NCBI GenBank assembly: GCA_944329545.1
Contig: CALVIK010000017.1
Coordinates: 1 to 20,427, forward strand
Length of the DNA: 20,427 bases
Reading direction: 5' to 3'
DNA from: an uncultured Bacilli bacterium
Lineage (GTDB): Bacteria; Bacillota_I; Bacilli_A; RF39; UBA660
Part shown: piece by piece, positions 1 through 8,303 of the stretch
How the letters are laid out: the number at the start of each line of letters is the position of its first letter
How positions within the stretch are numbered: position 1 is the stretch's first letter
Notes under the pieces: generated by a model
Seen by the model: only the letters and a program-made list of their open reading frames with translations
Database searches by the model: none
Told to the model about the DNA's origin: nothing
Program-made: the position numbers and the translations under genes

Positions 1-723
1 ATTAACGGTACAAGTAATATTAGTAGTAATTGGAATGTCTTAATAACTGATATTACAAGCGGAAGTATAGTAGGAGGGGCAAGTAATGCATCTGAGCCAA
101 CACATACTGATACAACAGCAACATTTAATACAAACTTAGTAAGTCCAGGAGATTCAATAACATATACGATAACAGTGGCTAACCAGGGAAGTATTGATGC
201 AGTCCTAAAAAATATAGAAGTAAATACTGGAAATAATGAGGCTATAGAATTTTAAACGAGTGGAATCGAAGAAGGAGATATTTTATTAAAAGAAACAACA
301 GATGAACTATATGTAAAAGTAACATATAGTGATAGTGTCACAAGTCAACCGACAAATACGACAAGTACTATAACAGTAACACTAAATTATGAACAGAGTG
401 CAGGCGGAGTAGTAGAAACAGATAATATAGTATATGCCTATCATACAGACCAAAGGACAATAGGTGAAAGTACCGTAACTGATGGGGTATCAGATTATAC
501 TTCACTTAGTTCATATCAAGAAGGGAAAACATTTTTCTTAAAGTATGAACTAGATTCAGCCAATGTTATTCAAAAAGCTTGGGCTTGCCAAAAATTCCCA
601 TCATTAACTGAACCTATTTGTGTGCAAGGTGGAAGTGCTGATTATTGGTCTAGTAACCAAAACATATTAACAGAATTATCTAATAATGCGGCATTTACTG
701 GTGCTGGAGGCTCCTGCGACTGG

Positions 724-846
724 AGTAGCTCTAATGCGTATTGCTATTCGGGCGCTTTGCGTGTGAGTGCTTATTCCGATGGCTATGGTTATGCGGGCGA
801 TGCTTCTGCTGACTGCTTTGTGTACAGTGACGGCCTTGCCATCTGC
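724..846 (+). other. Candidate DGR variable region (A-depleted, NNY codons)
   Basis: Of 41 codons, 35 end in T or C, 6 in G and none in A. A makes up about 17 of 123 bases, far below the surrounding sequence. Encoded residues are mainly Y, S, C, G, A, D, which single-base changes of AAT/AAC codons at their A positions would produce. This is the signature left by adenine-directed mutagenic retrohoming. It is followed by a GC-rich stretch (847-873) and a perfect hairpin (895-920), the order known for variable region, IMH and cruciform in DGRs. No template repeat or reverse transcriptase is present here, so the assignment rests on composition and layout. Confidence 0.5.
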
Positions 847-894
847 CTGCGAGGAGTAGCGGTAGCCCAGCCGAAATCTAAAAATCTAGAATCT

Positions 895-920
895 AATATT
901 TTGCCATTAGGCAAAATATT
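895..920 (+). other. Perfect 11-bp hairpin after the candidate variable region
   Basis: AATATTTTGCC (895-905) and GGCAAAATATT (910-920) are exact reverse complements around a 4-nt ATTA loop. The hairpin sits inside the last codons of the gene. There is no T-run straight after it, so it is not a standard terminator. A hairpin or cruciform of this size just downstream of the variable region is a known DGR element that promotes retrohoming. Confidence 0.6.
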
Positions 921-924
921 CTAG

Positions 925-1016
925 TCATTCGCCTTTTGACGAATGTATGGTGCCGAAGGAACGAAGGCGAGTGTAGGCACCGGTTTGTCAGAAAAAAACA
1001 AGCTGAGGGTGTTATA
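925..1016 (+). other. GC-rich structured intergenic island
   Basis: This stretch is much richer in G and C than the flanking DNA. It holds CATTCG/CGAATG (926-931, 940-945) as a short hairpin around a T-rich loop, and GGTGCC/GGCACC (949-954, 976-981). No reading frame with a ribosome site is apparent. It could be the rest of a DGR recognition zone, a small RNA, or a trace of a mobile insertion. Confidence 0.35.
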
Positions 1017-1075
1017 AATATCATTATTAAAATATTTTAATTTTTTATTTAAAAATTATAAAAAGTATGTAAAAT

Positions 1076-1106
1076 AAGAGTCATAAAATTAAGCTATGAC
1101 TCTTTT
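1076..1106 (-). terminator. Terminator of clpP
   Basis: AAGAGTCATA (1076-1085) pairs perfectly with TATGACTCTT (1095-1104) around a 9-nt loop. The hairpin ends just next to the clpP stop codon on the minus strand and is followed there by a T-rich stretch. T residues on the other side could let it act on plus-strand transcripts too. Confidence 0.6.
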
Positions 1107-1671
1107 ATAATATTTCATCAATTAAACCATATTCTAAAGCTTCTGCCGCTTCTAAGAAATGATCTCTTTCAGTATCAAATTCAATTTGTTTAATATTTTG
1201 GCCAGTGTTTTTACTTAATAATTTATTTAGTTTTTTCTTTAATTTAATAATTCTTTCGGCCGCTATTTGAATTTCAGTTGCTTGTCCTTTCGCACCTCCT
1301 AGTGGTTGATGAATCATAATTTCACTATTAGGTAAAGCATATCTTTTTCCTTTTTGACCACTTGAAAGTAAGAAAGCTGCCATACTTGCCGCCATGCCTA
1401 AACAAATAGTAGAAACATTACTTTTAATATAATTCATAGTGTCGTAAATAGCCATTCCGGCAGTAATACTGCCTCCAGGAGAATTAATATAAAGGGAAAT
1501 ATCATCATGGTTTAAAGAATCTAAATAAAGAAGTTGTCCGACAATAACATTGGCTAAATTATCATCTATTTCTCCTGATAAAATAATAATTCTATCCTTT
1601 AAAAGCCTTGAATAAATATCAAACACTGCTTCACCATTTCTAGTTTTTTCAATAACATTTGGTATTACCAT
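1105..1671 (-). CDS. clpP: ATP-dependent Clp protease proteolytic subunit ClpP
   Basis: ClpP is the cytoplasmic serine peptidase that forms a double-heptamer chamber and degrades proteins fed to it by Clp ATPases such as ClpX or ClpC. The 188-residue product has the usual length for the family. The catalytic triad is visible: Ser96 in GMAASMAA, His121 in MIHQPLGGAKGQA and Asp170 in ERDHFL. The oxyanion-forming INSPGG motif is at about residues 62-67. The ATG at 1669-1671 has a strong ribosome site (AGGAGGTGG) a few bases upstream. The gene stands alone, divergent from the nucleoside kinase, with its own terminator. Identity is clear from sequence. Confidence 0.97.
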   Translation of the reverse strand: MVIPNVIEKTRNGEAVFDIYSRLLKDRIIILSGEIDDNLANVIVGQLLYLDSLNHDDISLYINSPGGSITAGMAIYDTMNYIKSNVSTICLGMAASMAAFLLSSGQKGKRYALPNSEIMIHQPLGGAKGQATEIQIAAERIIKLKKKLNKLLSKNTGQNIKQIEFDTERDHFLEAAEALEYGLIDEIL

Positions 1672-1730
1672 AATACCACCTCCTAATAATTATAATAAGT
1701 GTAAATGGTAAAAATTATTCAAAAAAAATA

Positions 1731-1759
1731 CTGACAAAAAACTATATTTTTGATAAAAT
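1731..1759 (+). promoter_or_regulatory. SigA-type promoter for the nucleoside kinase-gap unit
   Basis: CTGACA (1731-1736) and TAAAAT (1754-1759) are separated by exactly 17 bp, about 25 bp upstream of the kinase start. It lies in the 111-bp divergent gap to clpP. On the minus strand, TATAAT at 1694-1689 could be the clpP -10, but no good -35 goes with it. Confidence 0.6.
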
Positions 1760-1782
1760 TATATAGAAAGTAAGGTGCGAAT

Positions 1783-3438
1783 ATGAAAACCATTAAAATA
1801 AAATATAAAAATAAATATTTAACAGATATTGTCTCTGGTACTTCTTTATATGAAATAAGTAAACATGTTAAAGAAGACTTTAAATATGAAATTATTGGCG
1901 CTAAAAAAAATAATCAAATAGTTGATTTAAGTAAAGAAATAACTGAAAATACGGCAATTGAATTTTACGATAGATCATCAACTATTGGCAATAGAATATA
2001 TTCTCGTAGTTTAGAATTTTTAACTATTGTTGCTGGCTATGAAGTTTTAGATGAAAAATCCGATATTTTAATCAATTATTCTTTAGATAATGGTATTTAT
2101 TGTGAAGTAATTGGTCAAAGATTAACAAGCCGAACCGTAATGCTTTTAGAAGAAAAAATGCATGAACTTTCTAAAGCAAGACTTCCTTATACAAAAAGTA
2201 TTGTCTCTAGATTTGATGCCATCAAATACTTTGAAAAAGCTGGAAGAATGGATAAAGTTAATAGTTTAAATTATACAAGTAATACAACAATAAATTTATA
2301 TAAATTAAACGGCATTTATGATTATTTTTTTGGTACCTTAGCTTATGACACTAGTCAAATAAATAAATTTAGATTAACTTATTTAGGTCAAAATTTATTC
2401 GTAGTAACGCACCCCAGTATGAAAAAACCTAATATCGTAAGTGATTATACCCCTCATGAAAAATTAGTTACAAAATACCAAGAATATAAAAGATGGGGTG
2501 AAGCTATTAACTTAGATATGGTTAGTGATTTGAATAAAATGGGAACATTTGGGAATTATAATGATGTTGTTAGACTTTTTGAAACGCACTATGAAGAAGA
2601 ACTTTCTAATGTAGCGGAAATGATTAGTAAAAATAAAAAGATAAAACTAATTTTATTAGCCGGGCCTTCTTCAAGTGGTAAAACAACAACCGCTAAAAAA
2701 CTATCCTTGTATTTAAGGGTAAGAGGTTTAGTACCACATCAAATATCTTTAGATGATTATTTTGTTGATCGAATTAAAACACCAAAAGACGAAAATGGCA
2801 ATTACGATTTTGCTAATATAAAGTCCACAGATATTGCCCTTTTTAACGATCATTTGAATAAACTTTTAGCTGGAAAAACTGTTTTACTACCTAAATTTGA
2901 TTTTATTAAAGGGAAAAAAGTATTTCAAGATAGCTATTTAACATTAAATGAAAATGATGTCTTAATTATTGAAGGAATTCATACTTTGAATGATCTCGTT
3001 ACCAAAAATGTCTCTAAAGAAAATAAATTTAAAATTTATATAAGTCCTTTAGTAGCATTAAAGATAGATAATCATAATCGAGTTCATACAACTGATGTCC
3101 GAAAACTTCGAAGAATAGTTCGGGATAATCAATTTCGAGGAAATAAAGCTGAAGATACTTTAAAAATGTGGCCTAATGTCGATAAAGAAGCCATGGAAAA
3201 CATCTATCCTTATCAAGACAGTGCGGATGCTATTATAAATTCAGCTTTAACTTATGAAATGGGGGTATTGCGTGTTTTTGCTGAACCACTTTTGTATAGT
3301 ATTAAAACCGACAGTGAAGTTTATCCTGAAGCTGTGCGTTTAATTAATTTACTTAGAAACTTTATGCCAATATCGAGCGAAATTGTTCCAAAAGATTCAC
3401 TTTTAAGAGAATTTATCGGTGGTGGCATATATAACTAG
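1783..3438 (+). CDS. TGS-domain nucleoside (uridine) kinase-like protein
   Basis: The C-terminal half is a P-loop kinase of the phosphoribulokinase/uridine kinase family, with Walker A GPSSSGKTT at residues 294-302, a DDYF motif near 324 and LIIEGIH near 394-400. These enzymes phosphorylate uridine or cytidine with ATP or GTP, or related small substrates. The N-terminal 60 residues resemble a TGS domain, and residues about 65-220 resemble the editing/second additional domain of threonyl-tRNA synthetase. This fused architecture is known in Firmicutes and Thermotoga-type genomes, where it is annotated as nucleoside kinase; the true substrate is not settled. The start ATG follows AAGGTG at suitable spacing. 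gap begins 16 bp after the stop, so the two are probably co-transcribed. Confidence 0.85.
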   Translation: MKTIKIKYKNKYLTDIVSGTSLYEISKHVKEDFKYEIIGAKKNNQIVDLSKEITENTAIEFYDRSSTIGNRIYSRSLEFLTIVAGYEVLDEKSDILINYSLDNGIYCEVIGQRLTSRTVMLLEEKMHELSKARLPYTKSIVSRFDAIKYFEKAGRMDKVNSLNYTSNTTINLYKLNGIYDYFFGTLAYDTSQINKFRLTYLGQNLFVVTHPSMKKPNIVSDYTPHEKLVTKYQEYKRWGEAINLDMVSDLNKMGTFGNYNDVVRLFETHYEEELSNVAEMISKNKKIKLILLAGPSSSGKTTTAKKLSLYLRVRGLVPHQISLDDYFVDRIKTPKDENGNYDFANIKSTDIALFNDHLNKLLAGKTVLLPKFDFIKGKKVFQDSYLTLNENDVLIIEGIHTLNDLVTKNVSKENKFKIYISPLVALKIDNHNRVHTTDVRKLRRIVRDNQFRGNKAEDTLKMWPNVDKEAMENIYPYQDSADAIINSALTYEMGVLRVFAEPLLYSIKTDSEVYPEAVRLINLLRNFMPISSEIVPKDSLLREFIGGGIYN

Positions 3439-3454
3439 AAAGGAATGATAAAAA

Positions 3455-4459
3455 ATGATTAAAGTTGCTATAAATGGTTTTGGAAGAATCGGAAGATTAG
3501 TTTTTAGAATAATGGAAAATGATCCGGAATTTGCAGTAGTGGCAATTAACGACTTAACAGATACTGAGCAACTCGCATATTTACTTAAATACGATACAGC
3601 GCATGGACGATATTTAGAAAATGAAATAACTTATGATGAAGAAAATTTAATCGTCAAAGGTCGTAAAATTAGAGTATATAAAGAAATCGATCCACATAAT
3701 TTACCGTGGAAAAATTTAGAAATTGATGCAGTTTTAGAATGTACGGGTAAATTTACTAGTAAAGATAAAGCTTATGCTCATATTGAAGCTGGTGCGATAA
3801 AAGTTATAATTTCTGCTCCAGCTAAAGGTGATGTTAAGACCATTGTCTATGGTGTTAACGAAAATGTTTTAGATGGAACTGAAGAAGTTATCAGTGCCGC
3901 TTCTTGTACAACTAATTGCCTCGCACCTGTAGTTAATGTTTTAAACCGTGAATTTGGTATTATATCAGGTTACATGACAACCGTTCACGCTTATACAAAC
4001 GACCAATCAATCCTCGATTTAGCGCATAAAAAAGGCGCTAAATCAAGAAGAGGAAGAGCTGCTGCTAGTAATATAATTCCATCTTCTACTGGCGCCGCTA
4101 GTGCTTTAGGCAAAGTGATTCCCGCTTTAGATGGCCGGCTTGATGGTAGTGCCTTAAGAGTACCAGTAATTACTGGTTCTGTTGTTGATTTAACTTTAAA
4201 ATTAAATAAAAAAGTAACAGCTACGGAAATAAATGAGGCATTTAAAAGAAATACTAGCGATACTTTAGCTTATACAGAAGATCCAATTGTCTCTAGTGAT
4301 GTCATTGGTTCACATCATGGTGCAGTAGTTGATGGTCTTTTAACAAGTGTTTTAGAAGCTGAAGATGAACTTGTAAAAGTAGTTGCTTGGTACGATAACG
4401 AAATGAGTTATAGTGCCCAAATGATTAGAACTGTTAAATATTTGTGTAATTTAAAATAG
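3455..4459 (+). CDS. gap: Glyceraldehyde-3-phosphate dehydrogenase, type I
   Basis: This enzyme oxidises and phosphorylates glyceraldehyde-3-phosphate to 1,3-bisphosphoglycerate with NAD+ in glycolysis. The product has 334 residues, the normal length. The Rossmann motif GFGRIGR is at residues 8-14. The INDLTD stretch near residue 33 is typical of NAD-using, glycolytic GapA. The catalytic Cys151 sits in SCTTNC and His178 in TVHAYTNDQ. The ribosome site AGAAAGGA lies in the short gap after the kinase stop. A terminator follows directly, and pgk, the next glycolytic gene, is in a separate promoter unit behind a pseudopilin gene. Confidence 0.97.
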   Translation: MIKVAINGFGRIGRLVFRIMENDPEFAVVAINDLTDTEQLAYLLKYDTAHGRYLENEITYDEENLIVKGRKIRVYKEIDPHNLPWKNLEIDAVLECTGKFTSKDKAYAHIEAGAIKVIISAPAKGDVKTIVYGVNENVLDGTEEVISAASCTTNCLAPVVNVLNREFGIISGYMTTVHAYTNDQSILDLAHKKGAKSRRGRAAASNIIPSSTGAASALGKVIPALDGRLDGSALRVPVITGSVVDLTLKLNKKVTATEINEAFKRNTSDTLAYTEDPIVSSDVIGSHHGAVVDGLLTSVLEAEDELVKVVAWYDNEMSYSAQMIRTVKYLCNLK

Positions 4460-4488
4460 AAGTGCATTTTAATGTACTTTTTCTTTTC
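4460..4488 (+). terminator. Terminator after gap
   Basis: AAGTGCAT (4460-4467) pairs with ATGTACTT (4472-4479), with one G-T pair, around a TTTA loop. It is followed by TTTCTTTT. It directly abuts the gap stop codon. Confidence 0.7.
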
Positions 4489-4494
4489 CGTATC

Positions 4495-4523
4495 TTGTAA
4501 ATAATAGGAAATTAGTATAAAAT
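4495..4523 (+). promoter_or_regulatory. Promoter of the pseudopilin-pgk-tpiA operon
   Basis: TTGTAA (4495-4500) and TAAAAT (4518-4523) are spaced by 17 bp, 18 bp upstream of the pseudopilin ATG. It lies between the gap terminator and the operon. Confidence 0.5.
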
Positions 4524-4541
4524 AATAAATAGGTGAAAAAT

Positions 4542-4922
4542 ATGAAAAAAGGTTTTACATTAATTGAACTTTTAGGAGTAATCGCTATTTTAGCTATTAT
4601 TGTTTTAGTAGCGGTTCCGGCTTTTATTGAAAGCAATCGTAATGCTACTTTAACCGAAGAAGAAGATTTTAATGAAACAATTGAAGTTGCTACAAAAGAC
4701 TATATTAATGCTTGTCCTAGTTTAGAAAAATGCCTTAGTAAACATCCTGATGGTTTTGATAGTTTGTTTACAACAAATCAAACAATAGCAATCAGCGTTA
4801 GTGATTTAAAAGAAGCCGGTTTTTTGAAAAAAGATTTAAAAACGCCGGATAACCAAGATGTTACAGGAACTATTTCTGTAACAAGTAAAGATGGGAAATT
4901 AACAGTAAAATACGGAGGATAA
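4542..4922 (+). CDS. Type IV pilin-like (pseudopilin) protein
   Basis: The N-terminus MKKG/FTLIELLGVIAI is a class III prepilin signal: a short basic leader, Gly4 before the cut, Phe as new first residue and Glu at position +5, followed by a hydrophobic helix to about residue 28. A prepilin peptidase would cut and methylate it, and the helix would anchor it in the membrane or a pseudopilus. The rest is a small globular domain with two Cys (NACPSLEKC) that could form a disulfide. Of the possible starts, ATG at 4542 is preferred over GTG at 4533 because AGGTG (4531-4535) is then a ribosome site 6 bp upstream. The product has 126 residues. It is the first gene of a glycolytic operon; pgk starts one base after its stop codon. 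Its partners and exact role are not known. Confidence 0.85.
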   Translation: MKKGFTLIELLGVIAILAIIVLVAVPAFIESNRNATLTEEEDFNETIEVATKDYINACPSLEKCLSKHPDGFDSLFTTNQTIAISVSDLKEAGFLKKDLKTPDNQDVTGTISVTSKDGKLTVKYGG

Positions 4923-4923
4923 C

Positions 4924-6111
4924 ATGAAAACAATAAGAGATTTTGATTTAAAGAATAAAAAGGTTATCATTAGATGTGATTTTAATGTCCCAATGCAAGA
5001 TGGAATAATTACCGATGATACAAGAATAAAAGAAAGTTTAAAAACCATTAATTACGCTATGAAAAAAGGTGCTAAAGTTATTTTACTTTCGCATTTAGGT
5101 AGAGTAAAAACAGAAGAAGATAAAGAAAAAAACAGTTTAAAACCAGTTTGTCAAAGATTAAGCGAACTTTTAGATAAAGAAGTTATTTTTTCAGAAAATA
5201 CTAGAGGAAGAAAAGTTCGAACTTTAGTTAATAATTTAAAAAATGGTGATGTTTTACTTTTGCAAAATACTAGATATGAAGATATTAACGGCAAAAAAGA
5301 AAGCGGTAATAATAATTATTTAGGACGCTATTGGGCGAGTTTAGGTGATATTTTTATTAACGATGCTTTTGGTACCGCTCATAGAAAACATGCTTCTAAT
5401 GTTGGTATTGCGCGACATTTACCTAGTGGTATTGGCTTTTTAATGGAAAAAGAAATTAAATATTTAGATAAAATTACTAAAAATCCTAAAAGACCATATA
5501 CTGTGATTCTTGGTGGCGCGAAAATCAGTGATAAAATAAATGTTACTAAAGCTTTAGCTGAAAAAGCTGATTATTTGTTAATATGTGGAGCCATGGCTTT
5601 TACTTTTTTAAAAGCCACCGGCTTTAATATAGGTTCTTCTAAATGGGAACTTGATGAAACCTTTTTCTGTTTAAATTTAATAAGTGATTATCCTGATAAA
5701 ATTATTTTACCTATTGATATTGTTACAGCTTTAGAAATTGATAAAAAAGCGAAAACTAAAGTACGGTTTGTTAATGAAATAAAGGAAGATGAAATAGGCC
5801 TTGATATTGGCCCGGGGTCTTTAAAAGTATTTAAACAATATATTTCTGATAGCAAAACTATTTTTTGGAATGGACCAGCGGGTTATTTTGAACTCGATAA
5901 TTTCGCTGATGGCACCAAAAAAATATGTGAAATGATAGCTGATACTAAGGCATTGACAATTGCCGGAGGTGGCGAGACAATAAGTGCAATTAAAAAATTT
6001 AACTGTGCTGATAAATTTACCCATCTATCAACCGGTGGCGGCGCTAGTTTAGCATATTTAGAAGGCAAACCTTTACCAGCTTTAAAAGTAATCGATGAAA
6101 AAAACATATAA
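4924..6111 (+). CDS. pgk: Phosphoglycerate kinase
   Basis: The enzyme makes ATP from 1,3-bisphosphoglycerate and ADP in glycolysis. Family motifs are in order: CDFNVPMQDG near residue 20, SHLGR near 57, LQNTRYE in the first third, NDAFGTAHRKHAS near 145-157, LGGAKISDKI near 197-206, and the nucleotide-binding GGGETI and STGGGASL close to the C-terminus. At 395 residues it is of normal length. Its ribosome site GGAGG (4914-4918) lies within the end of the pseudopilin gene, so translation of the two is linked. The downstream membrane protein gene starts inside its last codons (6095), making a 17-bp overlap. Confidence 0.97.
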   Translation: MKTIRDFDLKNKKVIIRCDFNVPMQDGIITDDTRIKESLKTINYAMKKGAKVILLSHLGRVKTEEDKEKNSLKPVCQRLSELLDKEVIFSENTRGRKVRTLVNNLKNGDVLLLQNTRYEDINGKKESGNNNYLGRYWASLGDIFINDAFGTAHRKHASNVGIARHLPSGIGFLMEKEIKYLDKITKNPKRPYTVILGGAKISDKINVTKALAEKADYLLICGAMAFTFLKATGFNIGSSKWELDETFFCLNLISDYPDKIILPIDIVTALEIDKKAKTKVRFVNEIKEDEIGLDIGPGSLKVFKQYISDSKTIFWNGPAGYFELDNFADGTKKICEMIADTKALTIAGGGETISAIKKFNCADKFTHLSTGGGASLAYLEGKPLPALKVIDEKNI

Positions 6112-7081
6112 AAGTTTAATATTAATTACTTTAATTGGGGCAGTTATATTATATTTAGTTTTTAAAGATGATTTTGATACAAAAGTAAGTTATTTATTCG
6201 CATATAGTAAAGGATGGTTAATAGCTGGTTTTATTTTAATATTTTTATATTATTTTTGTAAATCACTAGTTATATATAACTGTACAAAAAGATTTAAAAC
6301 CGATTATAAAAAAAGAGATGCCTTTAGTACAATGCTCTCAATACAATTTTTCAATAATGTGACACCATTTTCAGTCGGAGGTCATCCATATTTAATTTAT
6401 AAATTAAAGCGTCAAGGACTTTCGTTGGGACAAAGTACTAATGTGGCGTTGCAAGATTTTATCGTCTATCAAATTGCTTTAATATTATTAAGTAGTTTGG
6501 CTATTCTAGCTAATTTTATCTTTAACATTTTTCCTGAAAATCATTTGCTTAAACAATTAGTTCTTTTAGGTTTTATTATTAATGTTATGGTTATTGTGTT
6601 CTTGTTTATTGTCTCTTTTAATAAACGCGGTAATAAATTTATTTTAAAAATGGTTTATAAAATTATTACTAAATTTAACCTTGTTAAGAATAAAGAAAAT
6701 TTAAAAGAGCGGTTTGATAATTTTGTTTTAAATTTTCATAGTAGTGCGCTTGAACTTATGAAAAGCAAATGGCATTTTATAAAAATAATTTTATTAAATA
6801 TTTTAGGTTTAAGTTTTTTATATTTAATCCCATTTACTTTAATTATGGGACTTGGCGAAGTAATAAATCCATTAATTGTCATTGTTTGTAGCAGCTATGT
6901 TATGCTTATCGGTTCTTTTGTTCCACTTCCTGGGGGAGCTGGAGGCCTTGAATTTAGTTTTATGGCTTTTTATGGTAATTTTATAGGACCAGAAAAGCTA
7001 GCTAGTATATTAGTTGCTTGGCGAATAATTACTTATTATTTAGGAATTATTGTCGGAGCTTTTACAATAAATAGGAGGTGA
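6095..7081 (+). CDS. UPF0104/LPG-synthase-TM family membrane protein (putative lipid flippase-like)
   Basis: A 328-residue integral membrane protein with about eight hydrophobic segments. Family marks of the lysylphosphatidylglycerol synthase transmembrane group (also called UPF0104) are NNVTPFSVGGHPYLIY near residue 90 and the VPLPGGAGGLE motif near 280. No cytoplasmic aminoacyl-transfer domain is attached, so it should not make lysyl-PG; members of this kind are often thought to move lipids or glycolipids across the membrane. The immediate next gene encodes a lipid-type glycosyltransferase, which supports a role in glycolipid assembly (inference). The start overlaps the pgk end by 17 bp, and the TGA stop lies within the ribosome site of the next gene. 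Confidence 0.8.
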   Translation: MKKTYKSLILITLIGAVILYLVFKDDFDTKVSYLFAYSKGWLIAGFILIFLYYFCKSLVIYNCTKRFKTDYKKRDAFSTMLSIQFFNNVTPFSVGGHPYLIYKLKRQGLSLGQSTNVALQDFIVYQIALILLSSLAILANFIFNIFPENHLLKQLVLLGFIINVMVIVFLFIVSFNKRGNKFILKMVYKIITKFNLVKNKENLKERFDNFVLNFHSSALELMKSKWHFIKIILLNILGLSFLYLIPFTLIMGLGEVINPLIVIVCSSYVMLIGSFVPLPGGAGGLEFSFMAFYGNFIGPEKLASILVAWRIITYYLGIIVGAFTINRR

Positions 7082-7085
7082 TTTT

Positions 7086-8303
7086 ATGCGTATAGGAATT
7101 TTTACAGAAACTTATACCCCTTATATAAGTGGCCTAGTTACTAGTGAAGTAATGCTAAAAAAAGGATTAGAAAAAATGGGCCATGAAGTTTATGTCGTCA
7201 CAGCTAATTTAGAAAGTTTTCATTATGAATACGATGAAGAAGAAAAAGTTTTAAGAATTCCAGGAATTCCCACAGGTATTTACGATTCTAGGCTTACGAG
7301 TATTTATCCAATAAAAGCTGTTAATAAAATAAAAAATTGGAATTTGGATGTTATTCATAGTCAAACAGAGTTTGCTATCGGAACTTTTGCCAGATTATTT
7401 GCTAAACAGTATAATATTCCAATTGTACATACATATCATACGATGTATGAAGATTATGTTCATTATATAACAAAAGGATATTTCAATCACTCTAGTAAAA
7501 AAATTGTCGAATATTTAACAAAATTCTATTGTGATAAAACAATTACGGAGCTTATTGTCCCGACTAAAAAAGCTTATGAACTTTTTAAAGAAAAATACAA
7601 TGTGGAAAGAAATATTCATATAGTGCCAACGGGAATAGAGGTAGAACGCTTTTATCAAGAAAATAGCAGCATTAAAGACATTAGTGCTCTTAGAAAAAGA
7701 TATAATTTAACAAAAAAAGATTTTATCGTTATTTTTGTCGGCCGTATTGCTGAAGAAAAAAACATTCCTTTTTTAATTGAAGTTATGGAAATGATTCAAG
7801 AAAAAAGTATAAAACTTTTAATTGTTGGTGATGGGCCTGATAAACAAAAATACGAAGAAATGGTTAAAAACAAAAAATGTCAAAACAACATTATTTTTAC
7901 TGGAAAAGTTGCTTGGGACGATATGCCAGTTTATTATAATATGGCTGATATTTTTATTACGGCTAGTACTAGTGAAACCCAAGGACTTACTGTTATTGAA
8001 GCTATGGCGGCCTCACTACCAGCAATTTGTATTGATGATGAAAGCTTTAATATGACAGTTGTTGATGGTCTTAATGGTTATTTATTTACCACAAAAGAAG
8101 AGTGCAAAAACATTTTAGAAAAACTTTTTAAAGATAAAAAAACTAGAAATGCTTTAGCTAAAGGTGCTAGAGATAGTGCGGATAAACATTCGGCCAAATA
8201 TTTTTCAGAGCAAGTTTTAGATGTTTATAAAAAAGCTATTATTAATAGAAAAAAAGGTCTTAGAGAAAGGTTTATGGCTTTTATAAAAGGTGATAAAAAA
8301 TGA
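7086..8303 (+). CDS. GT4 family glycosyltransferase, probable diacylglycerol glucosyltransferase
   Basis: A retaining GT-B glycosyltransferase of 405 residues. The N-terminal Rossmann half begins MRIGIFTETYTPYISGL, typical of glucosyltransferases that build monoglucosyl-diacylglycerol in Bacilli. The C-terminal half has VGRIAEEKN, the donor-binding GDGPD and the EX7E motif (ETQGLTVIE). In Gram-positive bacteria such enzymes use UDP-glucose to make glycolipids that stabilise the membrane and can anchor lipoteichoic acid. The start ATG has a near-perfect ribosome site (AGGAGGTGA). The stop overlaps the tpiA start as ATGA. Location with the UPF0104 protein supports a lipid acceptor, but the exact acceptor is inferred. 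Confidence 0.8.
   Translation: MRIGIFTETYTPYISGLVTSEVMLKKGLEKMGHEVYVVTANLESFHYEYDEEEKVLRIPGIPTGIYDSRLTSIYPIKAVNKIKNWNLDVIHSQTEFAIGTFARLFAKQYNIPIVHTYHTMYEDYVHYITKGYFNHSSKKIVEYLTKFYCDKTITELIVPTKKAYELFKEKYNVERNIHIVPTGIEVERFYQENSSIKDISALRKRYNLTKKDFIVIFVGRIAEEKNIPFLIEVMEMIQEKSIKLLIVGDGPDKQKYEEMVKNKKCQNNIIFTGKVAWDDMPVYYNMADIFITASTSETQGLTVIEAMAASLPAICIDDESFNMTVVDGLNGYLFTTKEECKNILEKLFKDKKTRNALAKGARDSADKHSAKYFSEQVLDVYKKAIINRKKGLRERFMAFIKGDKK

Larger units (their letters stand above)
1..924 (+). pseudogene. 3' part of a surface/secreted protein gene with a hypervariable C-terminus, interrupted by an in-frame TAA
   Basis: Frame 1 reads as one continuous protein from the left edge to TAG at 922-924, except for a TAA at 253-255. 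The 5' end lies outside the window. The part before the stop contains a stretch like DUF11-type repeats (SPGDSITYTITVANQGSIDA), a beta-rich domain common in exported Gram-positive proteins. The part after it continues the same domain (VKVTYSDSVTSQPTNTTSTI) and then a Cys-containing domain ending in repeated S/Y/G/D/C residues (724-846) that looks diversified. No ATG occurs in frame after the TAA; the only plausible restart is GTG at 622, without a clear ribosome site. The intact frame on both sides implies a very recent nonsense change, a sequencing error, or an allele switched off. Function is not known; surface display or pilus-like adhesion is inferred from composition. Confidence 0.6.

Noticed and set aside
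5821..6107. Minus-strand open frames within pgk
   Set aside because: They are shadows of the strongly conserved pgk frame and have no ribosome site or recognisable protein.
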